Assembly (NCBI GenBank): GCA_900469965.1
Contig: UBZP01000002.1
Span: 62,001 to 126,000 of the forward strand
Direction of reading: 5' to 3'
Source: Hyphomicrobiales bacterium
GTDB taxonomy: Bacteria > Pseudomonadota > Alphaproteobacteria > Rhizobiales > Rhizobiaceae
DNA: 64,000 nt
Shown: positions 51,888 through 59,899 of the stretch, piece by piece
How the letters are laid out: every line of letters starts with the position of its first letter
Position numbering within the stretch: the first letter of the stretch is position 1
Made by a program: the position numbers and the translations under genes
The notes under the pieces: generated by a model
Databases searched by the model: none
The model's input: only the letters and a program-made list of their open reading frames with translations
Told to the model about the DNA's origin: nothing

Positions 51888-53342
51888 ATGAGCCTCAAAG
51901 ATCCAACCCTCCTGCGCCAGGCGGCGCTCGTCGGCACGCGCTGGATCGAGGCCGAGCCTGCGACGGCGATCGCCGTGAACAATCCGGCCACCGGCGAACG
52001 GATCGGTTTCGTGCCGAGACTCGGGGCTGCCGAGACAAAGGAGGCCATCGCGGCCGCCGAGAAGGCGCAGAAGGAATGGGCGGCGCGGACGGCCAAGGAA
52101 CGCGCGACGATCCTGCGCAAGTGGTTCGAGCTGATGATGTCCAACCAGGACGATCTCGGCCGGATCCTGACCATGGAGCAGGGCAAGCCGCTCGCCGAGG
52201 CCAAGGGAGAGATCGCCTATGGCGCGAGCTTCATCGAATGGTTCGCCGAGGAAGGCCGCCGTCTCTATGGCGACATCGTGCCCGGCCATCAGAAGGACAA
52301 GCGCATCCTGGTGATGAAGCAGCCGATCGGCGTGGTGGCCGCGATCACGCCGTGGAATTTCCCCAATGCGATGATCACCCGCAAGGCCGGTCCGGCCTTC
52401 GCCGCCGGTTGCGCGATGGTTCTGAAGCCGGCTTCGCAAACCCCGTTTTCCGCCATCGCGATCGCCGTCCTTGCCGAACGCGCCGGCCTGCCTACCGGCC
52501 TGTTCAGCGTGCTGACCGGTTCGGCCCGGGAAATCGGCGCCGAGATGACGGCCAATCCTGTCGTCCGCAAGCTCACCTTCACCGGTTCCACCGAGGTCGG
52601 CGCCGAGCTCTACCGGCAGAGCGCACCGACGATCAAGAAGCTGGGGCTAGAGCTCGGCGGCAACGCGCCCTTCATCGTCTTCGACGACGCCGATCTCGAT
52701 GCGGCGGTCGAAGGCGCGCTGATCGCGAAGTTCCGCAACAACGGCCAGACCTGCGTCTGCGCCAACCGCATCTATGCGCAGGAGGGCGTCTATGACGCCT
52801 TCTCCGAAAAACTGGCCGCGGCCGTCGGGCGGCTCAAGACCGGGAACGGCTTCGACGAGGGCGTCATCCTCGGCCCGCTGATCGACGAGGCAGCACTCGC
52901 CAAGGTCGAGGAGCATGTGTCCGATGCGCTCGGCAAGGGTGCCAAGGTCATCCAGGGCGGCAAGCGCCATGCGCTCGGCGGCACCTTCTATGAGGCGACC
53001 GTGCTCACCGGCGTGACGTCGGCGATGGCGGTGGCGCGCGAGGAGACCTTCGGTCCGGTGGCGCCGGTCTTCCGCTTCAAGGACGAGGCGGATGTGATTG
53101 CCCAGGCGAACGACACGGAGTTCGGCCTTGCCTCCTATTTCTATGCCAAGGACCTCGCGCGCGTCTTCCGCGTCGCCGAGGCGCTGGAATACGGCATGGT
53201 GGGCGTCAACACCGGGCTCATCTCGACGGCGGAAGCGCCGTTCGGCGGCGTCAAGCTGTCGGGCCTCGGCCGGGAAGGGTCGAAGTACGGCATCGAGGAG
53301 TTCACCGAGATGAAGTACGTCTGCCTCGGCGGCATCGGCTGA
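51888..53342 (+). CDS. NAD(P)-dependent aldehyde dehydrogenase, succinate-semialdehyde dehydrogenase (GabD) type
   Basis: The 484-residue ALDH has TPWNFPNAMITRKAGPAFA near 152-170 (cofactor and substrate segment), LTFTGSTEVGAELY near 227-240, LELGGNAPFIVFDDADLD near 254-271 (general-base Glu), NNGQTCVCANRIYAQ near 285-299 (catalytic Cys) and EETFGPVAPVFRF near 385-397, all typical of GabD. The immediately following HpcH/HpaI aldolase gene suggests oxidation of an aldehyde product of that aldolase, for example lactaldehyde or succinate semialdehyde. The ATG at 51888 follows GGGAG. Confidence 0.87.
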   Translation: MSLKDPTLLRQAALVGTRWIEAEPATAIAVNNPATGERIGFVPRLGAAETKEAIAAAEKAQKEWAARTAKERATILRKWFELMMSNQDDLGRILTMEQGKPLAEAKGEIAYGASFIEWFAEEGRRLYGDIVPGHQKDKRILVMKQPIGVVAAITPWNFPNAMITRKAGPAFAAGCAMVLKPASQTPFSAIAIAVLAERAGLPTGLFSVLTGSAREIGAEMTANPVVRKLTFTGSTEVGAELYRQSAPTIKKLGLELGGNAPFIVFDDADLDAAVEGALIAKFRNNGQTCVCANRIYAQEGVYDAFSEKLAAAVGRLKTGNGFDEGVILGPLIDEAALAKVEEHVSDALGKGAKVIQGGKRHALGGTFYEATVLTGVTSAMAVAREETFGPVAPVFRFKDEADVIAQANDTEFGLASYFYAKDLARVFRVAEALEYGMVGVNTGLISTAEAPFGGVKLSGLGREGSKYGIEEFTEMKYVCLGGIG

Positions 53343-53417
53343 CGAGGCCCGTTGCCCTGCCGTCCGGCCGCCTTCGGCCGGCGGTCGACCTGGCCGTTGT
53401 CGAGGAGGATCTGCGCC

Positions 53418-54221
53418 ATGCCCGCCCCAACCAATCCGTTCAAGGCTGCCCTGCGTGAAGGGACGTTCCAGCTCGGCCTGTGGGTGGCGCTGGGCAGCGC
53501 CTACGCGGCGGAGATCGCCGCCGGCAGCGGCTATGACTGGCTGCTGATCGACGGCGAGCACGGGCCGAACGACATGCCGCTGATCGGGGCGCAGCTCGGC
53601 GCCCTGCGCGGCAGCGCAAGCCACCCGATCGTCCGGCCGCCGATGGGCGAGGCCTGGCTGTTGAAGCAGCTGCTCGATCTCGGCGCACAGACCTTTCTGA
53701 TCCCCATGGTGGAGACCGGCGAGCAGGCGCAGGCGCTGGTCAGGGCCGTGCGCTACCCGCCGCGCGGCATGCGCGGCGTCGGAGCCGGGCTCGGACGCGC
53801 CAGCAATTTCAACCGGATACCGGATTATCTTGCCACGGCCGATGACGAGATCTGCCTGCTCGTGCAGGTGGAAAGCCGCGCCGGCCTCGCCGCGCTCGAC
53901 GACATCGCCGCCGTCGAGGGTGTCGATGGCGTCTTCATCGGGCCCTCCGATCTGGCGGCGGACATGGGCTATCTCGGCCAGCCGTCCGCCTCGGAGGTTC
54001 AGGACGCGATCCGCGACGCCTTCCTCCGCATCCACCGGCACGGAAAGGCGCGCGGGATCATGACGGTGGCGATCGACCAGGCGCACGAGTACCGGGCGAT
54101 GGGCGCGGATTTCATGGCGATCGGCACCGACGTCAATTGCCTGGTGAGATCGATCGACGGCCTGCGCCGCAACTTCCTCGGCCTGGCCGGCGATGCGGAC
54201 CAGAAGGGCGGCGGCTACTGA
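53418..54221 (+). CDS. HpcH/HpaI family aldolase (4-hydroxy-2-oxo-heptanedioate aldolase type)
   Basis: Class II pyruvate aldolases of this family split 2-keto-3-deoxy (or 4-hydroxy-2-keto) acids to pyruvate and an aldehyde. The 267-residue protein has WLLIDGEHGPND near 40-51 (catalytic His region), PMVETGEQAQALVRAVRYPP near 96-115, VQVESRAGLAALDDIAAVEG near 151-170 (metal-ligand Glu) and GPSDLAADMGYLG near 177-189 (metal-ligand Asp). It lies 75 bases after the ALDH gene on the same strand, which suggests co-transcription. Substrate candidates are discussed in the findings. Confidence 0.87.
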   Translation: MPAPTNPFKAALREGTFQLGLWVALGSAYAAEIAAGSGYDWLLIDGEHGPNDMPLIGAQLGALRGSASHPIVRPPMGEAWLLKQLLDLGAQTFLIPMVETGEQAQALVRAVRYPPRGMRGVGAGLGRASNFNRIPDYLATADDEICLLVQVESRAGLAALDDIAAVEGVDGVFIGPSDLAADMGYLGQPSASEVQDAIRDAFLRIHRHGKARGIMTVAIDQAHEYRAMGADFMAIGTDVNCLVRSIDGLRRNFLGLAGDADQKGGGY

Positions 54222-54260
54222 CGCCGGCCCTTCGATCGCCGGTTCCGGGATGTTCCGTGC

Positions 54261-55139
54261 TCAGTTGATCGATTGCAGCAGCGTCTCGCGGGCCGATTTC
54301 AGATGTCGGCGGCAGGCATCCTCGATCCGCGCGGGATCGCGCGATTTCAGCGCGTCTATGTAGGCGAGGTGCTCTTCCATCGCCCGCGCATTCCGCTGGC
54401 GCGCATTCGTCTTGTTCCACTGGTAGTGATAGTGGAAGACGATGGCGATGATGTCGTAGAAATCGATGATGAACCGGTTGCGCGAGGCCCTGTGCACGAG
54501 CAGGTGGAAGCGCTCGTCCAGCTCCGAGAATTCCCGGTACCGGTTGTCCACGTCGGCAAGGATCTCGCGGTGGAGCTCCGCGATCGTCTCCAGTTCCGTC
54601 CACGCGGGGTGGCCGTCGGGCAGATGCGCGAATGCGGCGGCCGACCGCAGCTCGAACATCTCGCGCACCTCGGTGAGCTCGAGCGCGAACTCCGGCGTGA
54701 ACCCCTTGAGCACCCAGTGGCTGTTCGGGCGCTTCTCGATCAGCCCGAAGCGGCTGAACCGGATGAGGAATTCCCGCACGCTCGTGGTGCCGGTTCCGAT
54801 CTCGCGGGCAAGCTCCAGCTCGTTGATCTGCATGCCCGGTTCGGCACCGCCAGCCAGGATCCGCCGCATGAAGCTGCGCTCGATGATCTCCGACAAGGAA
54901 TCGGTTTCCTCAGTCGGAAAGTAGTCTTCGGCCACGGGCTTGCGAAGCACGACCTTGCGCCGCTTCGACCATTCGATCAGCCCGATCTCCTCCAGGCGCG
55001 TCAGGATCGCCCGGATCGTCGTGCGGCTCACCCCGAGCTGGCTGCCGAGCTCGGGTTCGGACGCAAGCGCACTGCTCGTTTCGAGGAGCGCAAGGCAACG
55101 ATTGAAGGCATCCTTGAACACGGTATTCTGCTTGGCCAT
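54261..55139 (-). CDS. GntR/FadR-type regulator with two winged-helix segments
   Basis: The 292-residue protein carries two helix-turn-helix-like segments: the first near 30-55 (EPELGSQLGVSRTTIRAILT), the second a normal GntR wing at about 85-140 (ELELAREIGTGTTSVREFLI near 107-126), then a FadR C-terminal (FCD) ligand-binding domain (about 145-285, with VREMFELRSAAAFAH near 156-170). FCD domains bind a small organic acid. It lies between the ALDH-aldolase pair and the sugar operon, on the other strand, so it is the obvious candidate regulator of both. Confidence 0.85.
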   Translation of the reverse strand: MAKQNTVFKDAFNRCLALLETSSALASEPELGSQLGVSRTTIRAILTRLEEIGLIEWSKRRKVVLRKPVAEDYFPTEETDSLSEIIERSFMRRILAGGAEPGMQINELELAREIGTGTTSVREFLIRFSRFGLIEKRPNSHWVLKGFTPEFALELTEVREMFELRSAAAFAHLPDGHPAWTELETIAELHREILADVDNRYREFSELDERFHLLVHRASRNRFIIDFYDIIAIVFHYHYQWNKTNARQRNARAMEEHLAYIDALKSRDPARIEDACRRHLKSARETLLQSIN

Positions 55140-55286
55140 GGCTCTTTCGACCGATCGCGTTGAGATCTGCTCGTCTAGGCGGCAGCGGGAAAATTATCCA
55201 GTGTGGAGACGGGCGTTCGTTTGCCTGTCCTAAGGTGAGGCCAGGCCGGCCCTCCATCGTCGTCCTCCTGCTGTCCATAATAGCCA

Positions 55287-55321
55287 TTGACGCCGATCTG
55301 TCTATTGTAGATAAAAGACAG
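55287..55321 (+). promoter_or_regulatory. Candidate promoter and operator of the sugar operon
   Basis: TTGACG (55287-55292) and TAGATA (55308-55313) resemble -35 and -10 elements with a short 15-base spacer. An inverted repeat CTGTCT (55298-55303)/AGACAG (55316-55321) overlaps the -10, and TTGTAGATAAAA (55305-55316) is a near-copy of the palindrome at 57129-57140. This region lies between the divergent GntR gene and the aldo-keto reductase gene, so it is a plausible operator. Confidence 0.45.
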
Positions 55322-55377
55322 AAGTCGAATTGTTCTGCGCGGCCGGGAGTGAGGCGCAAGCGCGGCGGGAGGAAACA

Positions 55378-56400
55378 ATGCGGACACGGACCATCGGCAC
55401 GACGGGCCTTGCCGTGGGCGAGTACAGCTTCGGCACGGCCGCCCTCGGCGGCCTCTATCGCCCCTGCCCGCGCGATACCGCGATCGCGACCCTGGAGGCG
55501 GCGTGGGACGAGGGCATGCGCTACTTCGATACCGCGCCGTGGTACGGCTTCGGCCTCGCCGAGCGCGTGACGGGCGATTTCCTCCGGGCAAGGCCGAAGG
55601 ACGAGTGGGTGCTCTCCACCAAGGTGGGCCGGATCATGTTCCCGGTGGACGACGACAAGGTGCCGACGGACTACGGCTACGTCGATCCCCTGCCCTTCGA
55701 CGTGCGCTACGACTACAGCTACGACGGCATCATGCGTTCGCTGGAACTGAGCTATGCGCGGCTCGGCCTGAACCGCATCGACATCCTCTATGTCCATGAC
55801 ATCGGCGTCTATACCCATGGCGCCGAGCGCAATGCCATACATTTCAAGGCGTTGATGGACTCGGGGCTCAAGGCGCTCGAGGAACTGAAGGCGTCCGGAA
55901 CGATCAGGGCCTACGGCCTCGGGGTGAACGAGGTGCCCGTCTGCCTCGAGGTCATGAAGCGCGCGCCGATCGATTGCATCCTGCTCGCCGGGCGCTACAC
56001 GCTTCTGGATCGTTCCGCTGTCGCTGAATTGCTCCCGATCTGCCAGGAGCGGAAGACCTCGCTGGTGGTCGGCGGCGTGTTCAACTCGGGCATTCTTGCG
56101 ACCGGCGCGGTCCCGGGCGCCCATTTCGACTACATGCCGGCGAGCGACGATGTCGCAGCGCGGGTGCGCGCCCTGGAGGAACTGGCAAGCCTCAACGGCG
56201 TGCCGCTGGCCGCCGCGGCGATGCAGTTTCCCTTGCGTCATCCTGCGGTCGCCTCGGTGCTTCTGGGCACCGCCAAGCCGTCCAGCCTGCACCGCAACGC
56301 CGAACTGACCCGGGTCGCCGTCCCGGAGGGCCTTTACATGGAAGCCGATGCCCATACCCTCATCGCCCCGCCGCTCGGAACAGAGGCGGTGCGGCAATAG
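55378..56400 (+). CDS. Aldo-keto reductase, putative L-fucose (6-deoxy-aldose) dehydrogenase
   Basis: The 340-residue AKR has the family N-terminus MRTRTIGTTGLAVGEYSFGT, the catalytic tetrad segments YFDTAPWYGFGLAE near 49-62 (Asp, Tyr), LSTKVGR near 79-85 (Lys) and DILYVHDIG near 134-142 (His). It resembles D-threo-aldose/L-fucose dehydrogenases that oxidise the sugar at C1 to a lactone. The next gene is a FucU mutarotase, which supports a 6-deoxy-hexose substrate. The ATG at 55378 follows GGAGG. Confidence 0.82.
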   Translation: MRTRTIGTTGLAVGEYSFGTAALGGLYRPCPRDTAIATLEAAWDEGMRYFDTAPWYGFGLAERVTGDFLRARPKDEWVLSTKVGRIMFPVDDDKVPTDYGYVDPLPFDVRYDYSYDGIMRSLELSYARLGLNRIDILYVHDIGVYTHGAERNAIHFKALMDSGLKALEELKASGTIRAYGLGVNEVPVCLEVMKRAPIDCILLAGRYTLLDRSAVAELLPICQERKTSLVVGGVFNSGILATGAVPGAHFDYMPASDDVAARVRALEELASLNGVPLAAAAMQFPLRHPAVASVLLGTAKPSSLHRNAELTRVAVPEGLYMEADAHTLIAPPLGTEAVRQ

Positions 56401-56440
56401 GATTGCCGGCGGAATTTGAACGATATTCAGGAGCATACGC

Positions 56441-56887
56441 ATGTTGAAAGGCATTCACCCCCTGCTCGGTCCCGATCTCCTGCACGCGCTGCAGTCGATG
56501 GGACACGGGGACGACATCGCCATCGTCGATGCAAACTTTCCGGCCCATTCGATGGGGCCGAAGGTCATCCGCGCCGATGGCGTCGACGCGATCGCCATGA
56601 CCGAGGCCGTCCTCGCCCACATGCCGCTCGACACGTTCGTGCCGGATGCCGCCTGGCGCATGCAGGTCGTCGGCGACCCGGAGGCGGTGCCGCCGGTCTG
56701 CGTCGAGTTCCAGAACATCGTCAATCGGCTTGCCGGCGATTTCACCGTCCAGTCGGTCGAACGCTTCGCCTTCTACGAGATGACGCGGAAGGCGTCCTAT
56801 ATCGTCGCCACGACCGAGTTCCGGCTCTACGGCAACATCATTCTGAAGAAGGGCGTCCTGCATCCGCACGAGGTCTTCAAGGTGTGA
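56441..56887 (+). CDS. fucU: RbsD/FucU family mutarotase (L-fucose mutarotase type)
   Basis: FucU interconverts the anomers of fucose, supplying the form used by the dehydrogenase. The 148-residue protein has LQSMGHGDDIAIVDANFPAH near 17-36 (catalytic His of RbsD/FucU; the GHGDxIVxxDANFP signature), VQVVGDP-like MQVVGDPEAVPP near 74-85, and EFRLYGNIILKKG near 126-138. The length is typical of FucU (about 140-150). It is 40 bases after the AKR gene, with AGGAG eight bases upstream of the ATG. Confidence 0.9.
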   Translation: MLKGIHPLLGPDLLHALQSMGHGDDIAIVDANFPAHSMGPKVIRADGVDAIAMTEAVLAHMPLDTFVPDAAWRMQVVGDPEAVPPVCVEFQNIVNRLAGDFTVQSVERFAFYEMTRKASYIVATTEFRLYGNIILKKGVLHPHEVFKV

Positions 56888-57205
56888 GGGGCGCGGGGAC
56901 GGTGCGACAAATGGAATGAATATTCCATGTTGACAGTGTGGCGGAACTATTGTTTCAATTGATCATCGCCAGACTATGGGTGCTGCATGTCACGGTGGAG
57001 GCCGGTGGCGTTGCGAAGGAGGAAATCGATCGCGGGCCGTGCGGGCACTTCACGTAGGAGCGTGAGGGCCTGGGCCGCAGCAGGCTTGCAAGCCGCACTG
57101 CCGCCTCGCCTGTAAGTATAAATGTATTTTATCGATAAAAATCGTCCGCATGCGTTCAGCGGTTCGGTTTCTTTGGAGGAGAACGCACTTGAGAGGAGAA
57201 CCCTG
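56888..57205. promoter_or_regulatory. 318-base gap before the ABC importer: candidate second promoter and operators
   Basis: The gap between fucU and the binding-protein gene is unusually long for an operon. It contains the arm pair ATGGAAT (56911-56917) and ATTCCAT (56922-56928), followed directly by TTGACA (56930-56935), a perfect -35, with TTCAAT 18 bases further. Near the gene is a perfect 14-bp palindrome TTTTATCGATAAAA (57127-57140), preceded by TATAAA (57117-57122). A separate promoter for the importer is likely. No gene is seen here. Confidence 0.5.
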
Positions 57206-58195
57206 ATGAGCATTGCCAAGAAGCTTCTGTCGCGACGCGCCTTCACCGCTCTGGCCGGTGCGGCCGTGTTTGCGACGATGGCGCCCGGCGCGTCCTTCGC
57301 GCAGGACGTGACGATCCCGATCATCGTGAAGGACACCACCTCGTTCTACTGGCAGATCGTACTTGCCGGTGCGCGTGCGGCCGGCAAGGATCTCGGCGTG
57401 AACGTGCCGGAACTCGGCGCCCAGTCCGAGGCCGACGTCAACGGCCAGATCAGCATTCTCGAGAACGCCGTCGCCGGCAAGCCGGCCGCCGTCGTCATCT
57501 CGCCGACGGAGTTCAAGGCGCTCGGCAAGCCGATCGACGAGGCCGCCAAGTCCGTACCGGTCATCGGCATCGACTCGGGCGCGGATTCGAAGGCCTTCTC
57601 GTCGTTCCTGACGACGGACAACGTCCAGGGCGGCCGCATTGCCGCCGACGGTCTGGCCGCCGCCATCAAGGAGGCCACCGGCAAGGAAGAGGGCGAGGTC
57701 GCCATCATCACCAGCCTGCCCGGTGCCGGCTCGCTCGAGCAGCGCCGCGAGGGCTTCCTCGACCAGGTCAAGACCAAGTATCCGGGCCTGAAGGTCATTG
57801 CCGACAAGTATGCGGACGGTCAGGCCACCACCGGCCTCAACATCATGACCGACCTCATCACCGCCAACCCGAACCTCGTCGGCGTCTTCGCCTCCAACCT
57901 GATCATGGCGCAGGGCGTCGGCCAGGCGATCTCCGAAAACAAGCTCGGCGACAAGATCAAGGTCATCGGCTTCGACAGCGACGACAAGACGCTGGCCTTC
58001 CTCAAGGACGGCGCGCTGGCCGGCCTCGTCGTCCAGGACCCCTATCGCATGGGCTATGACGGCGTGAAGACGGCACTGGCGGTCTCCAAGGGCGAGAAGG
58101 TCGAGGCCAACGTCGACACCGGCGCCAACCTGGTGACGAAGGCCAACATGAGCGAGCCAAAGATCGACGCGCTCATCAACCCCAAGGTCAACTGA
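57206..58195 (+). CDS. Sugar ABC transporter periplasmic substrate-binding protein (RbsB/XylF type)
   Basis: The 329-residue protein has a signal peptide (about 1-32, with a twin-arginine SRRAFTALAG near 9-18 and cleavage after ASFA), then the two-lobe periplasmic-binding-protein fold: VKDTTSFYWQIVLAGARAAG near 40-59, GIDSGADSKAFSSFLTTDN near 124-142, and VIGFDSDDKTLAFLKDGALA near 253-272. The twin arginines may allow Tat export, though a Sec signal fits too. It is the receptor of an importer whose ATPase and permease follow; the likely ligand is a deoxy-sugar such as L-fucose. Confidence 0.9.
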   Translation: MSIAKKLLSRRAFTALAGAAVFATMAPGASFAQDVTIPIIVKDTTSFYWQIVLAGARAAGKDLGVNVPELGAQSEADVNGQISILENAVAGKPAAVVISPTEFKALGKPIDEAAKSVPVIGIDSGADSKAFSSFLTTDNVQGGRIAADGLAAAIKEATGKEEGEVAIITSLPGAGSLEQRREGFLDQVKTKYPGLKVIADKYADGQATTGLNIMTDLITANPNLVGVFASNLIMAQGVGQAISENKLGDKIKVIGFDSDDKTLAFLKDGALAGLVVQDPYRMGYDGVKTALAVSKGEKVEANVDTGANLVTKANMSEPKIDALINPKVN

Positions 58196-58203
58196 CCCGA
58201 AAC

Positions 58204-58233
58204 GGCCGCGCCGGCTTTTCCGCCGGCGCGGCC
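58204..58233 (+). promoter_or_regulatory. Strong intercistronic hairpin between binding-protein and ATPase genes
   Basis: GGCCGCGCCGGC (58204-58215) and GCCGGCGCGGCC (58222-58233) are exact complements with loop TTTTCC. It starts eight bases after the binding-protein stop. Such hairpins usually protect the upstream mRNA and reduce downstream expression, giving an excess of binding protein over transporter. There is no T-run, so it is not an obvious full terminator. Confidence 0.7.
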
Positions 58234-58309
58234 ATGCGACTTTGATCGCGGAGCCGCCCGGGCGCTTGCACCGGGCGATCGACAGGACCGCAGGCAGGAG
58301 GAGAGCACC

Positions 58310-59866
58310 ATGAGCCGGCTGGAGGAGATTGCCCATCGCCACGACGAGGCCAGCGCCCTTCTGACCGAAGGAAGCCGCGTCCCGCCCGGCGCCCCGATCC
58401 TCGAGCTGAAGGGCCTTCAGAAGAACTACGGCTATGTCCAGGCGCTGAAGCCCGCGACGATCACCTTTCTCGCGGGCGAGATCCATGCGATCGTCGGCGA
58501 GAACGGGGCCGGCAAGTCGACGCTGATCAAGCTCCTGACCGGCGTCATCACCCGGACCGCCGGCGAAGTTCTCTGGTGCGGCCACCCGGTCGCCCTCTCC
58601 ACGCCCAATGAAGCGATCGCCCGCGGCATCAATGCCGTGCACCAGGAGGTCGTGCTCTGCCCGCACCTGACCGTCGCCGCCAATCTGTTTCTCGGCGACG
58701 AGGTCGACCGCTACGGCCTGATGCGCAAGAAGCAGATGGAAAGGATGGCCCAGTCGGTCCTCGACGATCTCGGCTTCCATTTGCCGGCCGGTGCGCCGCT
58801 CGGCTCGCTCACCATCGGCCAGCAGCAGCTCGTCGCCACTGCCCGCGCCGCCATGCGCGGTACGCAGTTCTTGATCTTCGACGAGCCGACCGCCTACCTC
58901 ACGCGCCAGGAATCGGCGCAGCTCTTCAAGCTGATCCGCCGCCTGCAGAGCGAAGGGGTGACGATCGTCTATATCAGCCATCGCATGGAAGAGGTGTTCG
59001 AACTCGCCGACCGCGTGTCGGTGCTGCGGGATGGCACCCATGTCGGCACGCGAGACATTGGCGACACCAATGAAAACGAGCTGATCGCGCTGATGATCAA
59101 TCGCTCGATCGAGCAGATCTACCACAAGGAAGACATTCCGATCGGTGCACCGATCCTCGAGGCCAAGGGGCTGTCCGGACCGGGCTTCGAGGACATATCG
59201 CTGACGGTGCGCGCCGGCGAGATCGTCGGCCTCTACGGGCTGATCGGCGCCGGCCGCAGCGAGTTCGCGCTCGGCCTCTATGGTCGCCAGCCGCTCTCGG
59301 CCGGCGAGATCCACTGGATGGGCCGCAAGGTGGAGATCCGCAACGAGCGCGAGGCGATGGACCTCGGCATCGCGCTCGCGCCGGAAAGCCGGCGCGACCA
59401 GGGTCTCTGCCTGAACCTGCCGATCGGCCTGAACATCAATCTGCCCGTCTTCGGACGGCTGAGCCGCGGTCCCGTCATCGGCCGGGCCGAGGAGGCGGCG
59501 AACGCCGACCGGCAGATCCGCGACCTCGCCATCAAAACGCCGAGCCGGCGCGTGCCGGCGTCGTCCATGTCCGGCGGCAACCAGCAGAAGATCGTCATCG
59601 CCAAGTGGCTGAGCCACGGTGCCAAGCTGTTCATCTTCGACGAGCCGACCGTCGGCGTCGACGTCGGCACCAAGGCCGAAATCTATCGGCTCTTCGCCAA
59701 GCTGTTGAAGGAGGGGGCCGGTATCATCCTCATCTCCTCCTACCTGCCGGAAGTCTACGAGCTTGCCGACAGGCTGCATGTCTTCCGGGGCGGCAGGCTC
59801 GTCGGCAGCCACGATTTCCATGCGGCGACCCATGAGGACGTGCTTGGCGAAGCGATCGGCGTCTGA
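58310..59866 (+). CDS. Sugar ABC transporter ATP-binding protein (RbsA type, two ABC domains)
   Basis: The 518-residue protein has two tandem ABC domains. The first has Walker A VGENGAGKSTLIKLL near 64-78, signature TIGQQQLVATARA near 171-183 and Walker B LIFDEPTAYLTRQE near 190-203. The second has a degenerate P loop GLYGLIGAGRSEFALGLYG near 306-324, the signature MSGGNQQKIVIAKWL near 421-435 and IFDEPTVGVDVG near 442-453. This is the typical RbsA/XylG pattern, in which the second site is catalytically impaired. It energises the importer encoded by its neighbours. Confidence 0.93.
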   Translation: MSRLEEIAHRHDEASALLTEGSRVPPGAPILELKGLQKNYGYVQALKPATITFLAGEIHAIVGENGAGKSTLIKLLTGVITRTAGEVLWCGHPVALSTPNEAIARGINAVHQEVVLCPHLTVAANLFLGDEVDRYGLMRKKQMERMAQSVLDDLGFHLPAGAPLGSLTIGQQQLVATARAAMRGTQFLIFDEPTAYLTRQESAQLFKLIRRLQSEGVTIVYISHRMEEVFELADRVSVLRDGTHVGTRDIGDTNENELIALMINRSIEQIYHKEDIPIGAPILEAKGLSGPGFEDISLTVRAGEIVGLYGLIGAGRSEFALGLYGRQPLSAGEIHWMGRKVEIRNEREAMDLGIALAPESRRDQGLCLNLPIGLNINLPVFGRLSRGPVIGRAEEAANADRQIRDLAIKTPSRRVPASSMSGGNQQKIVIAKWLSHGAKLFIFDEPTVGVDVGTKAEIYRLFAKLLKEGAGIILISSYLPEVYELADRLHVFRGGRLVGSHDFHAATHEDVLGEAIGV

Positions 59867-59899
59867 GCCAGAGTTGAGATTGAAGCGGGAGGAGCAAGA

